The notes beneath the pieces were generated by a model. The model saw only the letters and a list, made by a program, of their open reading frames with translations. It did no database searches and was not told the DNA's origin. DNA of 64,000 bases. Source: Piromyces finnis (Eukaryota > Neocallimastigomycota > Neocallimastigomycetes > Neocallimastigales > Neocallimastigaceae). The stretch's first letter is position 1. Each line of letters opens with the position of its first letter. The stretch spans positions 186,001-250,000 of the forward strand of contig MCFH01000008.1 in NCBI GenBank assembly GCA_002104945.1, read 5' to 3'. Position numbers and translations under genes: made by a program. Shown one piece after another: positions 1-17,284 of the stretch.

Positions 1-3813
<3,813 letters not shown>

Positions 3814-5115
3814 TTTTAAGAATTATCTATTTATAATACGAAAATAATTTTTTTTTATTATTAGATATAAAAATCCTTGTTTTAATAATAACTTTTAAAA
3901 TTTAAAAGGAAATTATTTGTAATTTTATCATTATATAAATTTTAAATTTCAGGGATTTCAATTTAATTTTCTTCGCATTTCTATGTTATTAAACATTAAT
4001 TTTTGGTTTTATCTTTTTAAATATTTTTACTTTACGTTTACTATATATTTATTATTATAAGTCAAGTAATTTAGAATATATAATGTATTTTTTTTTTTTT
4101 TTATTTAAATTATTGTATTTACTAATATATGAATATTTCTGATAGATAATATAAATATATATATATTTTTTTTTGATAATTTATTAATAAAAAAAAATAA
4201 ATTTATAATAATGAAATATTCCATAATAACATTTATTGAATATTTCATTTATACAAATAAAATTATTTATAATGTATATGTGCGAGAAGGTAAGAATTTA
4301 TAATTATTTACAATTCTAAAAAATTGAAATTTTTAAATGTTGGAAAATGTAAATTTCATTTACATTTCATAAATATTTTAAATTGAATTTACGTTATTAC
4401 CAATATAATTTTTTTATTTTTATTTTCTATTCTTTTTATTTTATTTTATGTTCTGTTTCCTTTTCTATGATTGGCATAACTTGATTTTACATGGTTTTGT
4501 TTTGCCTTTTAATTCCCAAATATTAGATTTAGTATAAATACCTTTAAAAATATATTATTAAATTGTTTTTTTTTTTTTCTTTTCTTTTTCTATTTTATTT
4601 TATTTTTATTTAAACAATTGACTTTTTTCCTTATTTAGTTAATAATATTAAATACAACAAAATAAAAATAATTTAAATTAATGATTTTTAAAAATATCCT
4701 TTAATAAAGGTTTTATAGGTATGTGTCAATTATTATTTTATTATTAATAAAAAAAAAAAAAAAAAAAAGCTGAAGGAATTGATAATTTATTTTGGTAACT
4801 TGTACTACAATAAATTTTTAAAATTTAAAATATTTATAATAAAAAAATTTATTTTACTTTTTTTATTTAAAAACACATTTGAAATGAATTTACCAACTAA
4901 ATAAATAAAATTTAAGAATCCATTATTAAAATAATTTATTTATTGTAAAATCAATTTAAATAAAATAAAACAAATATCAAAAATATATATATATTTAAAA
5001 ATAAATTCAAAATAAGAAAATAAAAGAAAGAAAGAAAGAAAAAAAAAAAAAAAAAACCTCTATAATTCTCTAGAAATTTTATAAAAAAAAAAAAAAATTA
5101 AAATTAAAATTTAAC
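3814..5115. other. Intergenic, divergent promoter region
   Basis: This 1.3 kb A+T-rich stretch lies between the divergent AFG2 and LAMTOR2 genes. I see poly-T and poly-A runs but no coding-like segment or RNA gene. Promoters for both genes should lie here, which is inferred from orientation only. Confidence 0.5.
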
Positions 5116-5967
5116 ATGCTTAAACCAAAAATTATTTCCGAAATCTTAAATCAAGTCTTGTCTTCTTCTATAAATACAGCACTGTAATTGCTATAAATTT
5201 TTTTTTCAATATTATCATAAAATAGTATATTATAATAAAATTGATATATTAAATACTTTTTCTTTAAAACTAAATGAATAAAAATGGTTGTTAACTATTT
5301 TATAATCAATATTTATAATGATTATATAGTTTATTTAGTCAAGAAGGTTCATTATTAAGTTATGCAACAAATAAATGCAATAATATCGGTTCACCTATTC
5401 TTGTTTCATTAAGGGATCCTTCAGAACCTTCGAAAATGATTGCAGCTATCAGTTCTAATGTTTGGTCTGTCTATAAAAATAATTGTTCTTTTTGGTTTGA
5501 ACAAAATCAAGATGACTATTTAAATATGATATTTTTGGATTGTGAAGTAAGTTTTTATTTAAAAATATATAATTTTTTTAATATTAAATAATAAAGAAAA
5601 TAATAATGTAATTTTATTTCTACTTAATAATTTAAAATAAAATATGAAATGAAAAACACTATAATTAAAAAAAAATATATATATAGGAAGGAAAAGTTAT
5701 AATATCGCAAGCAGGAAAATTATTAATAGCACTTGTTGGAAATAATGAAACTGAAATTGGTTTATTAAAAATGAAAGTAAATATAAATAACTAATTAATA
5801 ATTCATATTTATATTTAAATTTCTCAATACTTTTAAATAACAATCTATTTATATAAATATATATATTATATTTTCAAATAATAAAAATTAACTATGAAAA
5901 GATGAACACCCTTGTTAAATATTTTAATAATTCATTACAATATGTTGGTGACAGTTCTGATAATTAA
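5116..5967 (+). CDS. LAMTOR2: LAMTOR2/p14-like Ragulator subunit (roadblock fold)
   Basis: Four exons join in frame: 5116-5183, 5330-5546, 5687-5776 and 5902-5967, giving 146 residues; animal LAMTOR2 has about 125. The start MLKPKIISEILNQ matches the family opening (MLRPKAL.QVL). GSLLSYA, MIAAISSNVWSVYK, LDCEEGKV and GLLKMKMNTLV follow in the family order. LAMTOR2 is a small roadblock/LC7 protein that pairs with LAMTOR3 in the Ragulator complex, which anchors Rag GTPases and TORC1 on the lysosome or vacuole; this role is inferred from homology. Every exon is too short to stand out as an open reading frame, so the gene is easy to miss. It is divergent from AFG2 and convergent with ARPC2. I am confident of the family because the similarity runs the whole length, but no partner subunit is visible in the window. 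Confidence 0.85.
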
Positions 5968-6639
5968 ATTCTGATAGTTAAACTATTTCTGATAACAAAA
6001 AGAATAAGAAAAAAGAAAAAAAGCATATTAATTTATATAAATATTATAATTATATATACCACTTTACAACGCTATTAAAAATACCTTTGTAAACAATTAT
6101 CAAATAAAAAAAAAAATATTTATATTATTATCAACTAGAAATATTCTCTTCTTTTATATTTACCATATTCTTTTTTACATTTCAATAATTAGTTTGTAAA
6201 AATTTTAAATTTTAATTTTAAAAGAAAAAAACTAAAAATATTAATACTAAAACACTTATATAATGCACAATTACTTTAATACGTTATTTTTATTTTTATT
6301 TTTATTTTATTTATTATTTTTTTTTTTTTTTATTTTGTATTTTTATTTTTATTTATATATATATATTATTTAAACCATAATTTACACCTTTATATATATA
6401 AATTATTATTGAAAGTTAACTTATTTATGTTAATTATATAAATTTTTTTAATTGCTAATATCTGTCAAAGTTTTTTTTATATATATCAAGTGTCTGTTAT
6501 ACTTTTTATTATTTTTAGCTTTTTTAACTTGTAATATATTTTGAAAATTATATTGTTTTTTTTTCTTATGAGTTTATTCTTATATTTATTGATTGTAATT
6601 ATTATTAATTCAGTATATATGGTGTGTGTTTTTTTCAAT
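5968..6639. other. Convergent intergenic spacer
   Basis: This is the 3' spacer between the convergent LAMTOR2 and ARPC2 genes. It is A+T-rich with long T runs and I see no gene in it. The short frame at 6486-6668 on the minus strand overlaps the last ARPC2 exon in a different frame and is not a separate gene. Confidence 0.5.
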
Positions 6640-7786
6640 TTACTTGAATTTTCTGAAAGTTCTTCCACTACATAAAATATAAATAATAGTATAATAAAAA
6701 AGGAAAAAAGAAAAGAAATAGTAGAATAAAGATTTGATTATTGTTAGATTAATAACATAAATATAAATTAAAACTTTATAAATATAAAATATATTTTATT
6801 TAAAAAAACTTACGAAGCTGTCTTCTTTTCAATTTGATCAAGAGCGACTTCTGGCTTAGCTCTGTTCAATACCTTCAAGAAACTATCAACTCTAGCTCTC
6901 ATTCTTGAATGCATATAAGCCTTAGAACACTTAATATGATAATGAAGGTAATCACGGAATAATGGAATGTTGGATATAGTTTGTTCACGAACTGGACCTT
7001 CAGCATAGTGACGTGGGAAAAGAACTATTTATTTTGTTTTAATATTGATTTGTTTGGTTATTTTTAATCATTAATCAGAATAAATTTTATATAATATTTA
7101 AGAGTATATAAATTAATAATAGTAATATTTAGAAAGCATTTATAAAGATAATATTTAAAAATTTTTGACATACCAAAAGTAACATAGTTAATGTCTTCTG
7201 AATCACGTAAATTTAAATTCTTTAATTCAAGTGGTGGTTCTTTACTATATAAAACTTGTGGAGCAGTTTGAACAGATGGTTGTCTTCTAGCATCAGCAAA
7301 TTCCTTTATTTTAAAAAAAAAATATTTTATTTTATATTATTATCATTTATAGATTAGAGTAATAATAATAAATATGAAGAACACGATATTATTGAAAATT
7401 ATTATTAATTATGATATAAAATTATTGAATATTTACTTGTAAGAAAACTTTTCCAAAAATTTTATCAGTATCTTCCTTGAATTCAGTAGAGAAAATTACA
7501 GTAACATGGTCTTGAAGAGCAAAAACAAATATACTTTCATTATTTCTGTATGGAATTTCCATAATTTCAGTAGTTTGTTGATTCTCTTGAGCAATAAATG
7601 CTCTTTCGAATGGAGCTGCAAGAAGATTTCTCTTTAAAAGAGCAAACTTTTTGTATAATGCATCTTTATTATTATTAAAAAATATTGAAATTAATATATT
7701 AATATACTTCATTTCTTTCTTTTTAACTTTAAATCAATTATGAAATTGCACTTTTTATATAAATTGGCTTATGATAACATTCAAAA

Positions 7787-7817
<31 letters not shown>

Positions 7818-8469
7818 ATGTTTCCAGAATGTATATTTTTTACCTCTTTCTTCTTCAGTTGGTGGTAAATCGCTTTGGTTAAGACAAATAGAGAAATCAT
7901 AACCAGTTTCTGGATCAACGATGTATGGTCCATATTCTCTACTTAAAACTTCATTAGCTCCAAATTTAACAAGTTGAGAAAATCCATTCATTAAAATAGA
8001 TAAAACAACATAACCTTCCTTCTTGGAAGATGTTAAGTGGTATACAACACCATCAAGATCGGCTAATTCTTCAGTGATATTATCGCTCTTTTCATCAGTA
8101 CTGTTTATTTTTATAAAATTCACATTTCAAAATAAAATTTTTGTTATGACAGATCATATAATAGTTATTATTTTTAAATTATTGTTTTTATTATTATTTT
8201 ATTAGAAGGATTTTCAATAGTAATAATTATAATAATATAGATATAAATTATATTAAAATGTTAATTTTAAATTATGTATTATTTTTGTCTTCTGTTTATA
8301 TTGAATTTAATAAATAACCATATGTTTTAAATATATTAATAAATATTAAATGTGATTAATGTTTAAATTTCTATATATATTTATCAGGTTTTGTTTATTT
8401 AATGAATCATACATTATATTTATTTTTTTTTTTTTTTCTGTTGTTGTTGTCAATGTCATTATATATATA

Positions 8470-8507
<38 letters not shown>

Positions 8508-8843
8508 GGAATTGAATTTTTAATATAATATATATTATTTTTTTTTCATACATTTTTCTAATTATATTACTAATCTTTACTTTTTAATTGAAAAATAAAT
8601 ATAATAAAATATCACCCTTGGATTTATTTTACTACTTTTGTTTATACATGATTAAACATTTCTTGAATTTTTAAAAAATTCATTTGTCGTAGTACCCTCT
8701 TTTTTTTTTTTTTTTATTGTTATTTATAAAGTAAAACAATGAATTATTTCTAAAGTATAAAACTTTCATTTCTTTAAAAATTACCTAGAGAAAGCTTGAG
8801 CAATCTTTTCATAAATAATCTTATTATGAACTTCTAATAAAAT

Positions 8844-8846
<3 letters not shown>
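6640..8846 (-). CDS. ARPC2: Arp2/3 complex subunit 2 (p34-Arc)
   Basis: Six exons join in frame: 8846-8785, 8100-7844, 7663-7437, 7303-7174, 7024-6814 and 6667-6640, giving 304 residues, close to the 300 of human ARPC2. Hallmarks are the start [62 protein letters not shown] and [24 protein letters not shown]2 forms the core of the Arp2/3 complex with ARPC4 and contacts the side of the mother actin filament. The last exon is only 28 bases. An in-frame TAA at 6812-6810 lies inside a GTAAGT donor; splicing to 6667 adds GRTFRKFK, which restores the conserved C-terminal GRTF motif of the family. The first intron is long (684 bases). A long T run lies directly upstream of the start codon. The gene suggests branched actin networks, as used for crawling or endocytosis. 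Confidence 0.93.
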
Positions 8847-8874
<28 letters not shown>

Positions 8875-9373
8875 CTTCTTCTTCTTTATTTTTTTTTTTT
8901 TTTATTTATTAACAATGAATTAACAATAACCAAAGTATTTTTAACAAATAAATTTAAAAATTAAATAATTTAAAAATTAAATATTAAAATAAATAATAAT
9001 TAAATTATTATAAAATTTAATTAAAATTTTGTAAAGTTATTATTTTTTGCTAATTCAAATTTTTTAAAATTTTAATAAGAAATAAATACATTACAAAAAC
9101 GTAATGTAAAAATATTTACATTCGTAATATACTTTGGAAATAAGTTTTATAATGAATAATTATGTAAGCCCTTTTCCATATAATCCGAAATAAATATGAC
9201 AAATTTAAAAATATAGACATAAAACTAGTATCCTCTTCAAAAATAATTATTTTGTTTTATAATAATATAATAATCTCTATTTTAATATATAAAATTAAAA
9301 AAAAAAAGGTTAACTAACAAGTATATACTATTTAATAATATAATGTTTCAACAAATATTATTAATGTAATAGG

Positions 9374-9447
9374 ATAACACAATAAATATCATTCATTCAT
9401 TATACTTTTGATAACACAATAAATATCATTCATTTATTATACTTTTT
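9374..9447. repeat. Two-copy 37-bp tandem repeat
   Basis: A 37-base unit beginning ATAACACAATAAATATCATT occurs at 9374 and again at 9411, with one C/T difference seen. It lies between ARPC2 and the STF2-like gene, upstream of ARPC2. Function unknown. Confidence 0.8.
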
Positions 9448-9537
9448 TTTTTAATTTTTTTTTTTATTCTTTATTTATTTCAATTTTATTTATTTTATAT
9501 TTTTTTATGTTTTTTGGATATATTATTTATGACATGG

Positions 9538-9617
9538 TTGAAATTCGCGAGCTCATGTACGAATCATAATATTCTTCATCCAAAGTTTTGGTATATTATG
9601 AAGAATGGATATTTTTA
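9538..9617. other. GC-elevated island with two possible hairpins
   Basis: In otherwise A+T-only intergenic DNA, this 80-base island has two nested inverted repeats. The first pairs ATTCG with CGAAT around a 12-base loop; the second pairs ATTCTTCAT with ATGAAGAAT around an 18-base loop. It could be a structured RNA, the 3' UTR of the minus-strand STF2-like gene, or a decayed exon. No known RNA family was recognised. An 18-residue minus-strand frame here has no usable splice acceptor in front of it. Confidence 0.25.
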
Positions 9618-9768
9618 TAAATTGTTACATAATTCGCTTTATATTTACTTTGCATTCTTAATTTTATTGTATTCATCATTATTTATAACCTTATTGAATA
9701 TTATTAATAAACATATAATTATTAATATTATTAATTAATTATTAATATGCATTATTAATATTAAAACT

Positions 9769-10096
9769 CTATATTTTTATATTTAATTTTATATTTACTT
9801 GAATTTTGTTTCCTTGTTGTTGTCTTGGTTCATAAGCTTCTTCGTAGTTTTTGATTTCATCATCAATGGAACCCCAGTTACCTTTACCGGCACCACCCTT
9901 GTTTGGAGAGCCTCTAAGATCTCTGAGACCACATCTATTTTAGTTTTAAATTATAAAGATTAATATTTTTATAATAATTTCTTTTTTGGAGGGTTTTCTA
10001 TATTAGATTGAAAGAAAAAAAAATTATAAAAAGTAATATTAACCTTTGTAAGTGCTTATCTTGACCAGAAACTGGAATGTGCTTAGTCTTAGTCAT
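9769..10096 (-). CDS. STF2/TMA10-like small hydrophilin, copy A
   Basis: Two exons, 10096-10044 and 9934-9769, encode about 72 residues. The protein is hydrophilic, starts MTKTKHIPVSGQDKHLQR and contains the GGAGKGNWGS core followed by DDEIKNYEEAYEP. This matches the layout of yeast Stf2 and Tma10 (MTRTNK..., then GSGKGNWG..GDEI), which belong to the HABP4/PAI-RBP1-like family. Stf2 was named as an ATP synthase stabilising factor and also behaves as an anti-desiccation hydrophilin; Tma10 is ribosome-associated. Which role applies here is not known. The intron (109 bases) lies after the LQR codons. The 3' end is uncertain: reading through NKIQVN, which the other copy shares, stops at 9771-9769, but GTAAAT at the same place could be a donor to a further short exon. 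A near-identical intronless copy lies 3 kb away in divergent orientation. Confidence 0.72.
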
Positions 10097-12965
10097 TTTG
10101 TTTTTTAAAGATTTTTTATATTATATTTATTTATAATATTTTATTTTTGAAATATTACTTTTTTTAATTATATATATAATTAAAAATTGTTTTTAAAATA
10201 ATAAAATAAAATTAGTACTTTTTGTTCCTTTTTATTCTTTTTCCCATATATTTATTTAATCCGTTTTTAAATTGTATTTAATTTTTTTAAATAATACATT
10301 TGATTAAAATGAAATGATATATAATATACTTAAAATAATAAATTTAAAATAATGAATATATTTAGTTCATATAATTATATATCATCATCTATTTATATAA
10401 TATTTTAATTATAACTTCAATACTTTTTAAAGTTTAATGATGCTGACCCAATATTTCAAATTAAATTTTAAGAAAAGTTTATTACTAAACTTTAATTAAC
10501 AAAATATAATATTTTGATACTATATAATGACATTTGAAAGGTATGTTGTTTAATTATTTAAAAAAATATATAAACTTTAATAAATTATAATTATAATTTA
10601 TTTTATTGTAATTTTTAAAAAGAAATAAAAATATGTGATATATCACTATTAATTTTAAAAAAAGTTTAAAATTAGATTTTGTAATTTTTTTACTTAAAAG
10701 ATAGCTAATAAAAGGCATTACTAACATTATTAAATCACACCTAATTATATAAAATTAGCATTACAAAAAAAAAAAAAAAAAAAAACAATTTGAAAAATTG
10801 CCATAAATAATACAATTATTATAAATGACACAAATTAAACATATTCTAATATATGGTTATGAAAATATATATAATAATTATAAATGTTAAAAATATTTAC
10901 AAGCGTTAATTATGAAAAAAAAAAATCTATGAAAATCTTAATAAACTTTAGAAGATATATTAAATGTAATTAATAAATATAAATTCTATATTTTATTGAA
11001 AACTTTAGGATTGATCACAAGCACCATTAAAAATATCAATAAACAAAATGGATTTTAAATAATATTTCAAAAAAAAAAAAAAAAAAAAATTGATGGCATT
11101 GGGATATTTTGTTTAATTTCTTATTTTTAAAAAAGAAAAAGTTTTTCGTTATATGTAAAACATTCTATTCTATTCTATTTATTTTTTTTACCCATCTTCA
11201 TAAGTAATATATTTAAATACCATCTACTATTTTTAAATGATGTATTTTAATTATGAAAGTTAAATAACTATTATTATTAAATAATTGCCATTTAGCCATT
11301 ATTGAAAGTAAATTAAAAAAAAAATATATATATATATATATATTATATAGTATTTGATTTAATATGGAATATCATTATTTCTTTAAAAGGTATTAAATAT
11401 AACTTTAATATTTATTAAAAAGAATTAGCTTTCACTATAATAAAACTATAATAATTAGAGTTTTTACGGTTATATATGTTACATATCATATTTTTATAGC
11501 AAAATTTTGTGTTAATTCTGTATTGTATAAACATTTTATTTTCTTAATACAATAAAAAGAAGAGAATAAATAAAATAAAACAAATATGAATATTCTATTA
11601 TAATATCACTTGTTATTCAAAGATTAATATTTCTTCCTATTAAATTATTTTAAAAAAAAAGATTAAAGTAATAATAAAATTTTATGATTGTTCTTGTGAT
11701 TATTAAGTTTATATAAAAAATATTAATTTTTAAAAAAAAAAAGTCCTTTTTTTTTATTATTGAAAACGGTTTGTTTTTAAATGAATTTTATAATACATCA
11801 TTCAATAAAGTGAATAAAATATATAGTAACAAAAATGGATTTATGTGATAATATATTTTTTTAACCTTTTAATAGTATAAAAATTATATATTGAATATAT
11901 ATTATTAATCTATAATCTATTCACAATGAAATAATAAAAAAACAGGATTTTAAATTATGACAAATTATAATAACTATTAAAAATAAGATTATTCATCTTA
12001 AATATATATTTACACCGCTTATAAATACTAATTGTGATATATAATAAATTCAATCATTTCATTCTTTATTTAAATCCATAGATTTATCCATTTATTATTA
12101 AATATATATGAATAATAATAATAAAAGACATTGCACTTTAATAGTCTTTTACTTATTTCTATAGAATAAAAACTTTAATAATAATTAAAATGATGATTCT
12201 ATTTTATTTTTTTTTTTTTTTTTTTTAATTAAAAATGCTAGTTGATGGTTGATTTATATAATAAAATAAGATATTTTGTTACTATTTTTTGTTTGTTTGT
12301 TTGTTTGTTTGTAATAAATAATTTTTAATTAATTATATTTCATGATCATATTATCATCACACTCTCTCTCTACTGCAAAGTATAATCTATAAAGAAAAAA
12401 AAGATAGCGATTTAATTTTTTATTACCTCCATATTAAGTTATATGGGTTTAGCTTAATTGAACATAAGAAAATAATTAAACGTAATATATAAAACTTCTA
12501 TAATTATATATATTAGTATTTATCACATGAACTTAATAATCCGTATGATCATTCACTAATATTTTTATTATTAAATAAAAATGTTAAAAATTATATTTTA
12601 ATTAAAATCTAATAACATTTAATTTTTAACCTTTAATACCATTGGTTAAAATCTTTTTATTTAATAAATTTCTTTTTTTAAAATAGAATGTGACAAGAAG
12701 TAAGAAACCGTCAAACTATTATTAAAAAAAAACCATTTAATAATAATATAAAAAAAGTATATAAAGAGCTGAGATTTTACTTTTAAATTCAATTATTCAT
12801 TGAATTCAATATCAAAAAAAAAAAAAACAATAATAATAATAAAATCATTTCTAAAAACACTTTTTTATATTATAAAAAAAAAGCAAATAGTCTTAATCAT
12901 TAAACAAAACTATTCCTAAATAATAATAATAAAAAAAACATAAAAGAATAGCAAGAAACAAATAG
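10097..12965. other. Intergenic, 2.9 kb between divergent STF2-like copies
   Basis: This is almost pure A+T with homopolymer runs and a TTTG tetranucleotide run near 12290-12312. I see no coding-like segment or RNA gene. Confidence 0.5.
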
Positions 12966-13075
12966 TTTAATTACACCGAAAAAAAAAAAGCAATAAGAAT
13001 TCAAAGAAAAGGTCTATCTTTTTAATTACACCAAAAAAAAAAAAGCAGTAAGAATTTAAAGAAAAAATCTATCAC
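12966..13075 (+). repeat. Two-copy 55-bp tandem repeat before STF2-like copy B
   Basis: A 55-base unit beginning TTTAATTACACC and containing AGCA.TAAGAATT.AAAGAAAA..TCTATC occurs at 12966 and again at 13021, ending 30 bases before the start codon at 13106. It probably lies in the 5' UTR or core promoter. The two units differ at a few positions. Confidence 0.8.
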
Positions 13076-13105
13076 TTTAACAATAAATTTTACTTTTAAT
13101 AAAAA

Positions 13106-13315
13106 ATGACCAAGACTAAACACATTCCATACAGTGGACAAGATAAACACTTACAAAGAGGAGGTTTAAGAGATCTCAGAGGCTCTCCAAATAAAAATGG
13201 TGCCGGTAAAAGAAACTGGGGTTCAATTGGAGATGATATTTTAAATTATGAAGATGCCTATATTCCAAGAGGACAAGTTGAAAATAAGATTCAAGTAAAT
13301 AATCGTTATGTCTAA
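13106..13315 (+). CDS. STF2/TMA10-like small hydrophilin, copy B (intronless)
   Basis: A single exon encodes 69 residues. It starts MTKTKHIPYSGQDKHLQR, has the family core NGAGKRNWGSIGDD, then ILNYEDAYIPRG and ends NKIQVNNRYV. It is very similar to the copy at 9769-10096, but has no intron where that copy has one, and the usual GKGNWG core is GKRNWG here. The family is discussed under copy A; a role in stress tolerance or ribosome binding is inferred only. The start is supported by identity to copy A. The upstream region carries a 55-base tandem repeat. The intronless state suggests either precise intron loss or retroposition, and the divergent layout with 3 kb between the copies does not decide which. 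Confidence 0.8.
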   Translation: MTKTKHIPYSGQDKHLQRGGLRDLRGSPNKNGAGKRNWGSIGDDILNYEDAYIPRGQVENKIQVNNRYV

Positions 13316-13843
13316 AACAATATAACTTTTTTTTTTTTTTTTTAATTCAAATTAACTAATTATTTTTATTTTATTTTTTCTATTATTAATTTATACAGAT
13401 AATATAAAAAAAAAAAAAATCTCCATAAACCTTATAAATTTAAAATTTATCTGAAAAATGCATTAATAAATATTTATGGTTTTTTACACCACCTGTTATT
13501 TCTATCGATATCTTTTTTTTTTTTTTAATTCATTCCTTATAAAAAAAAATATATGAAAAATATATGTATATTTATTCATGTAATATAAAAAAAATTGTAA
13601 ATAATGAAAAAATAAAAATTTATAAAAATAAAAATTTATAATAATATAATTCTATAACATATTTTAGAAATTGATTTAAAGTAGCTTAATTATTTAATTA
13701 AAAATAAGTTAGCACATTAAAGTTTAGCTTTTTTTTTTTTTAAAAAAAAATTTTTTTATATATTACTTCTTTTTTATATTCTATTCTAATAATTCTATTT
13801 TTAAATGATTTATCTTATATTTTGATAAATAATAAAAGATAGA
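13316..13843. other. Convergent intergenic spacer
   Basis: This is the 3' spacer between the plus-strand STF2-like copy and the minus-strand BPL1. It consists of A+T with homopolymers; no gene is seen. Confidence 0.5.
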
Positions 13844-16292
<2,449 letters not shown>

Positions 16293-17284
16293 TCTATTTG
16301 GTTTTGAATATATAAAATTTAATCTGGTGATATTAGTAATAATATTAATAAATAATATTATTAATATTTCAATAAACTTATTCAATTTGGTAATAAAATA
16401 GTAATTTTTAAAAAATTAAAGAACTAACTGTGCTTATTATCTTTATATGAAAAGAAATATAAAGAATGAATGAAATTAGCTTTCATAAATTCCATTAATA
16501 ATAAAAAATTCTATGAAAAAATACAATAAATTGGATATGATCACGTGCATATTCTCTATTACAAAAATTGATAAACGTTGATATGTACTATCCAAACAAA
16601 TAAATGAATAGAACACAATTAACATTTAATAAAATTCCTCTTTTATTATTAGACATTTATTTAATAGTATCAAAGTTATTTACTATTGTTTTTATTATTA
16701 TTATCTATGTGTGTTATAAAGCATTACTCTTACTATTACTACTACGTGTGTTATTAAACATTAATTATTATATTTAATTACTAATTAGTATTTTTGTGTA
16801 TCATTCAATATTAATAAATATATTAGAATATATTAATAATATAATATTCTATATAATTAATAATTTATAATTTTTTAAATTTTTTTATTTTTCAGATTAT
16901 GCTTTTTTTTAAAAAAAAAATTAAATAAAAAAAAAAAAGGAAAAAAGAAGATAACAATTAAACTGGAAATTGTGAAAGGATAAAATAACAAAAGGAACAG
17001 TTCTTTTTCAAATAAAAAGCATAGTAAAATAAGTCCAATAGGAAACTGAAATTGAAGGAAACTTTTCAATATCCATAATCTATATATACCAATTTTTTGA
17101 ATAATTTTTTAATTCATATAATTTCTATAGAATATATAAAAAGTAAATATATTTAATTCTATCGTACAAAATTTATATAAATAATATTATCAATAAGATT
17201 TTAAAATTGTTAAAAAAAAAAAAAAAGTAAATACTTATTTAGAAACATTATAATTTTATCATAAAAATAATATTTTTAATACAG
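16293..17284. other. Divergent promoter region between BPL1 and PEX3
   Basis: About 1 kb of A+T lies between the two start codons. A palindromic CACGTG at 16542-16547 stands out against the composition and could bind a bHLH factor. The possible upstream start of BPL1 at 16385 falls here. Nothing else is recognised. Confidence 0.4.

Noticed and set aside
6486-6668. 60-residue minus-strand frame taken as a separate gene
   Set aside because: Its start overlaps the last ARPC2 exon in another frame; the rest is low complexity.
9514-9738. 74-residue frame on the plus strand
   Set aside because: The C-terminal half is Ile/Leu/Tyr low complexity from A+T DNA. Only the first 30 codons lie on the G+C island, which is better explained by structure or by the opposite strand.
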